Positions 6,079 through 8,798 of a DNA stretch of 8,798 nt are shown here, piece by piece. Position numbers and translations under genes: made by a program. The stretch is from Lachnospiraceae bacterium. Its GTDB lineage: Bacteria; Bacillota; Clostridia; Lachnospirales; Lachnospiraceae. Under the pieces are notes generated by a model that saw only the letters and a list, made by a program, of their open reading frames with translations, was not told the origin of the DNA and searched no databases. Each line of letters starts with the position of its first letter. The first letter of the stretch is position 1. The stretch covers positions 1 through 8,798 of the forward strand of contig DMLD01000184.1 of the NCBI GenBank assembly GCA_003453515.1. The letters run 5' to 3'.

Positions 6079-8798
6079 ATGGATTTTGTACATTTGCACG
6101 TGCATACCGGTTACAGCCTGCTTGACGGAGCGTGTCAGGTGGGCTCTTTGGTTGCGCGCACAAAAGAGCTTGGTATGAAGCATCTTGCGATCACCGATCA
6201 CGGCAATATGTACGGAGTCATCCATTTTTATAATGAATGTATAAGTCAGGGGATACACCCGATCATAGGCTGCGAGGTCTATGTGGCTCCGACCTCGCGC
6301 TTTGACAAGGAAGCGAGTGATGAGCACGGCAAGTACAACCACCTCATTCTCTTGGCAGAGAACAATACCGGCTACCGCAATCTCATGAAGCTTGTAACGC
6401 TCGGCTTTACCGAAGGGTTTTACTCCAAGCCGAGGATAGACTATGAGCTCATGGAGCGCTATCACGAGGGACTTATCTGCACCAGCGCGTGTCTGGCAGG
6501 CATCATTCCGATGTATCTGAGGAGAGGGCTCTACGAGGAGGCGAAGGAGGAGGCGCTCAGGTTTTTGCGGATATTCGGCAGGGACAACTTCTTTTTGGAG
6601 CTGCAGGATCACGGGATGCCGGAGCAAAGCAATGTAAATCAGGGCTTGATGCGGCTTCACAACGAGCTTGGGATAGAGCTTATAGCGACCAATGACGTCC
6701 ATTATATCAACGAGGAGGACGCTCAGGCTCACGACGTGCTCATATGCGTGCAGACCCGGAAAAAAGTCACCGATACCGACAGGATGAGATACGAGCCGAG
6801 ACAATTTTTCCTGAAAAGCCCCGAGCAGATGGCAAAGCTCTTCCCATACGCACCCGAGGCGCTTGAAAATACGGTAAAGATAGCAAACAGGTGCAATGTA
6901 GACATAGAGTTTGGCAAGTACAAGCTGCCGAAGTTCGATCTGCCGGTGAACAAGACGGCGAGTGAGTACCTAAGAGAGCTGTGCTATGACGGACTAAAGA
7001 AAAGATACGGCGACGCTGCCATGTCCCACGCCGACCAGCTTGAAAAGGAGCTCTCGGTCATCGAGGGCATGGGCTTTGTCGAGTACTTCCTTATAGTATG
7101 GGATTTCATCAGATACGCAAGAGAGCACGACATACCCGTGGGACCGGGGAGAGGCTCGGCGGCAGGCTCTCTGGTCGCGTATACGCTGTGGATAACCGAT
7201 CTTGTGGATCCTGTCAGGTACAAGCTCATATTTGAGAGATTTCTTAATCCCGAGAGGGTGTCCATGCCGGATATAGACGTGGATTTTGAGCCGACCGGAA
7301 GAGAGCAGGTCATAGATTATGTCCGGGAAAAATACGGGGCTGACCATGTTGCGCAGATAGTTGCCATAGGAACTCTTAAGTCGAGGGCGGTCGTCAGTGA
7401 TGTGGGACGCGCGTTCGGGCTTTCGCCGCAGTATGTAAAGCAGATAACCAAGACGATACCGCAGAACCTTTCGCTTGCAAAGGGGCTTAAGGCAAGCCCT
7501 GATTTCAGGGAACTCTACGACTCGGATGACCAGGTCAGACAGGTGGTCGACATCTCCATGAGGCTGGAGGGACTGCCGAGGCATACGACCAAGCACGCTG
7601 CGGGTGTGCTGATAGCGCCGGAGCCCGTGCTCAATTTTGTTCCGCTCGCAGTGATGGGCGACGGGACCGTCGTGACGGAGTACGAGGCACCGCTCCTTGA
7701 AAAGCAGGGACTTTTGAAGATGGACTTTCTGGGGCTGCGTACCCTTACGGTCATCAGGGATGCGGCAGCGGGCAATGTTGACGATATCAACGCCATAAGC
7801 TTTGATGAGAAGGAGCCGTATGAGCTGATAAGCTCGGGTAAGACGGCAGGTATTTTTCAGCTGGAAAGTGAAGGGATGACCAACTTCATGAAAAGGCTCA
7901 AGCCTGACTGTCTGGAGGATCTCATAGCGGGGATATCCCTGTATCGTCCGGGACCGATGGATTTTATACCGCAGTATCTGAAGGGAAAGCAGAACAGGGA
8001 TGATGTCAGCTATATGATACCCGAGCTCGAACCGATACTGGGGACGACCTACGGCTGTATGGTATATCAGGAACAGGTCATGCAGATAGTCAGGGATCTG
8101 GCGGGCTACTCGTTCGGACAAAGTGACAATGTGCGAAGGCATATGGCAAAGAAGCACATGGATGATCTGGAGAGGGAGAGAGAGAACTTCATATACGGCA
8201 ATGCCGATGAGCATATAGAGGGCTGTGTCAAGCGCGGGATAAATGCCGACGACGCCAACGCCCTGTTTGACGAGATGAAAAAGTTCGGAGAGTACGCCTT
8301 CAACAAGTCGCATGCGGCGGCTTACGCTGTGGTCGCCTATCAGACGGCGTATCTTAAGTACCATTTTCCGTATCACTTCATGGCTGCGCTGCTCACATCC
8401 GTCATGGGGGCCGAGGACGATTTCCTGAGATACCTAACGGAGTGCAAGAAGGACGGTATGCTCGTTCTGCCGCCCGATGTAAACGAGAGCGGTCTGGAGT
8501 TCAAGGCTGTGGAGGCAAGTGATCCTCAGACCGGTGAGACTAAAACAGTCATCCGCTACGGACTTGCCGCGCTGAAGGGCGTGGGCGAGCAGGTGATAGA
8601 GGAGCTTGTCACCGAGCGCGAGGAGCACGGTAAATATACATCGCTTAAGGATCTGTGCATGCGCCTTTCGTCGTCAGCCATCAACAAAAAGACCATCGAG
8701 GCGTTTATCAAGGCGGGGGCGCTCGATTCACTGCCCGGCACAAGGCTTCAGAAGATGCACGTGCACATGCAGGTGATCGATTCGGTGAACGCCGAGAA
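6079..8798 (+). CDS. dnaE: DNA polymerase III alpha subunit DnaE, N-terminal part (cut by window end)
   Basis: A C-family replicative DNA polymerase. 906 codons plus two bases are present and the frame is open at the end; the full protein is usually about 1,150 residues. The N-terminal PHP domain (about 1-270) starts HLHVHTGYSLLDG and keeps a full set of likely metal ligands: His7, His9, Asp16, His41, Glu66, His88, Cys138, Asp206 and His208. The polymerase core has GPGRGSAAGS (355-364), PDIDVDFE with catalytic Asp400 and Asp402, HTTKHAAGVLI, and MDFLGLRT with the third Asp at 549. The C-terminal part begins a helix-hairpin-helix region near SAINKKTIEAFIKAGALDSL. The ATG at 6079 follows AGGAAGG (6061-6067) and matches the family start. 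In Clostridia dnaE commonly follows this cluster, often with pfkA after it; that gene would be outside the window. Confidence 0.97.
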   Translation, partial: MDFVHLHVHTGYSLLDGACQVGSLVARTKELGMKHLAITDHGNMYGVIHFYNECISQGIHPIIGCEVYVAPTSRFDKEASDEHGKYNHLILLAENNTGYRNLMKLVTLGFTEGFYSKPRIDYELMERYHEGLICTSACLAGIIPMYLRRGLYEEAKEEALRFLRIFGRDNFFLELQDHGMPEQSNVNQGLMRLHNELGIELIATNDVHYINEEDAQAHDVLICVQTRKKVTDTDRMRYEPRQFFLKSPEQMAKLFPYAPEALENTVKIANRCNVDIEFGKYKLPKFDLPVNKTASEYLRELCYDGLKKRYGDAAMSHADQLEKELSVIEGMGFVEYFLIVWDFIRYAREHDIPVGPGRGSAAGSLVAYTLWITDLVDPVRYKLIFERFLNPERVSMPDIDVDFEPTGREQVIDYVREKYGADHVAQIVAIGTLKSRAVVSDVGRAFGLSPQYVKQITKTIPQNLSLAKGLKASPDFRELYDSDDQVRQVVDISMRLEGLPRHTTKHAAGVLIAPEPVLNFVPLAVMGDGTVVTEYEAPLLEKQGLLKMDFLGLRTLTVIRDAAAGNVDDINAISFDEKEPYELISSGKTAGIFQLESEGMTNFMKRLKPDCLEDLIAGISLYRPGPMDFIPQYLKGKQNRDDVSYMIPELEPILGTTYGCMVYQEQVMQIVRDLAGYSFGQSDNVRRHMAKKHMDDLERERENFIYGNADEHIEGCVKRGINADDANALFDEMKKFGEYAFNKSHAAAYAVVAYQTAYLKYHFPYHFMAALLTSVMGAEDDFLRYLTECKKDGMLVLPPDVNESGLEFKAVEASDPQTGETKTVIRYGLAALKGVGEQVIEELVTEREEHGKYTSLKDLCMRLSSSAINKKTIEAFIKAGALDSLPGTRLQKMHVHMQVIDSVNAE

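Noticed and set aside
6489..6695. Small plus-strand frame inside dnaE
   Set aside because: Out of frame within the well-conserved PHP domain of DnaE; its Gly/Ala/Gln-rich product looks like a shifted reading.
6994..8376. 460-codon open frame on the minus strand
   Set aside because: It lies fully opposite dnaE, whose plus-strand frame has catalytic motifs throughout. The minus-strand product is rich in His, Arg, Leu and Ile as expected from the complement of GAG/GAT/ATA-rich codons, with no recognisable domain or ribosome site.
1..8798. Insertion sequences, CRISPR arrays, tRNA or rRNA genes, phage or defence genes
   Set aside because: On reading through I saw no repeat-spacer pattern, transposase motif, cloverleaf or rRNA-like sequence; gene spacing leaves no room, the longest gap being about 106 bases.

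Overview
The window reads as a bacterial chromosome from the class Clostridia (Firmicutes). The gene set and several protein signatures suggest Lachnospirales or Oscillospirales relatives, perhaps gut or rumen bacteria. All genes lie on the plus strand, are tightly packed and follow Shine-Dalgarno-type ribosome sites. I see no rRNA, tRNA, CRISPR array, insertion sequence or phage gene.

Left part (1-1940): the C-terminal half of a PLP-dependent 'methionine gamma-lyase family' (aluminium-resistance family) protein, then a small overlapping ORF of unknown function, then HPr kinase/phosphorylase (hprK) behind a possible -10 box. Middle part (1991-6038): a ROK-family glucokinase, murB (ATGA overlap), rapZ, whiA and an HPr/Crh-like protein. 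Right part (6079-8798): the first 906 codons of dnaE, cut by the window end, separated from the crh-like gene by a perfect 13-bp hairpin.

The layout matches the conserved Firmicutes cluster that links sugar sensing, cell-wall synthesis and division. HprK would phosphorylate the regulatory serine of HPr-like proteins; the Crh-like protein keeps that serine but has lost the PTS histidine loop, so it looks like a dedicated HprK target rather than a PTS carrier. The glucokinase makes glucose 6-phosphate, MurB makes UDP-MurNAc, RapZ is a nucleotide-binding regulator, and WhiA is a DNA-binding regulator with a LAGLIDADG-derived fold. The yvcK/mgfK gene found between rapZ and whiA in Bacillus is absent here.

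The points most worth checking are: (1) a codon-usage change near 1941-1990, with an HprK resembling Ruminococcus-type proteins to the left and Lachnospiraceae-type genes to the right, which could be gene transfer or a chimeric assembly; (2) the unusually diverged Crh-like protein; (3) a shortened WhiA N-terminal domain coded by a compositionally odd patch with a terminator-like hairpin. I do not see strong evidence for an entirely new system.
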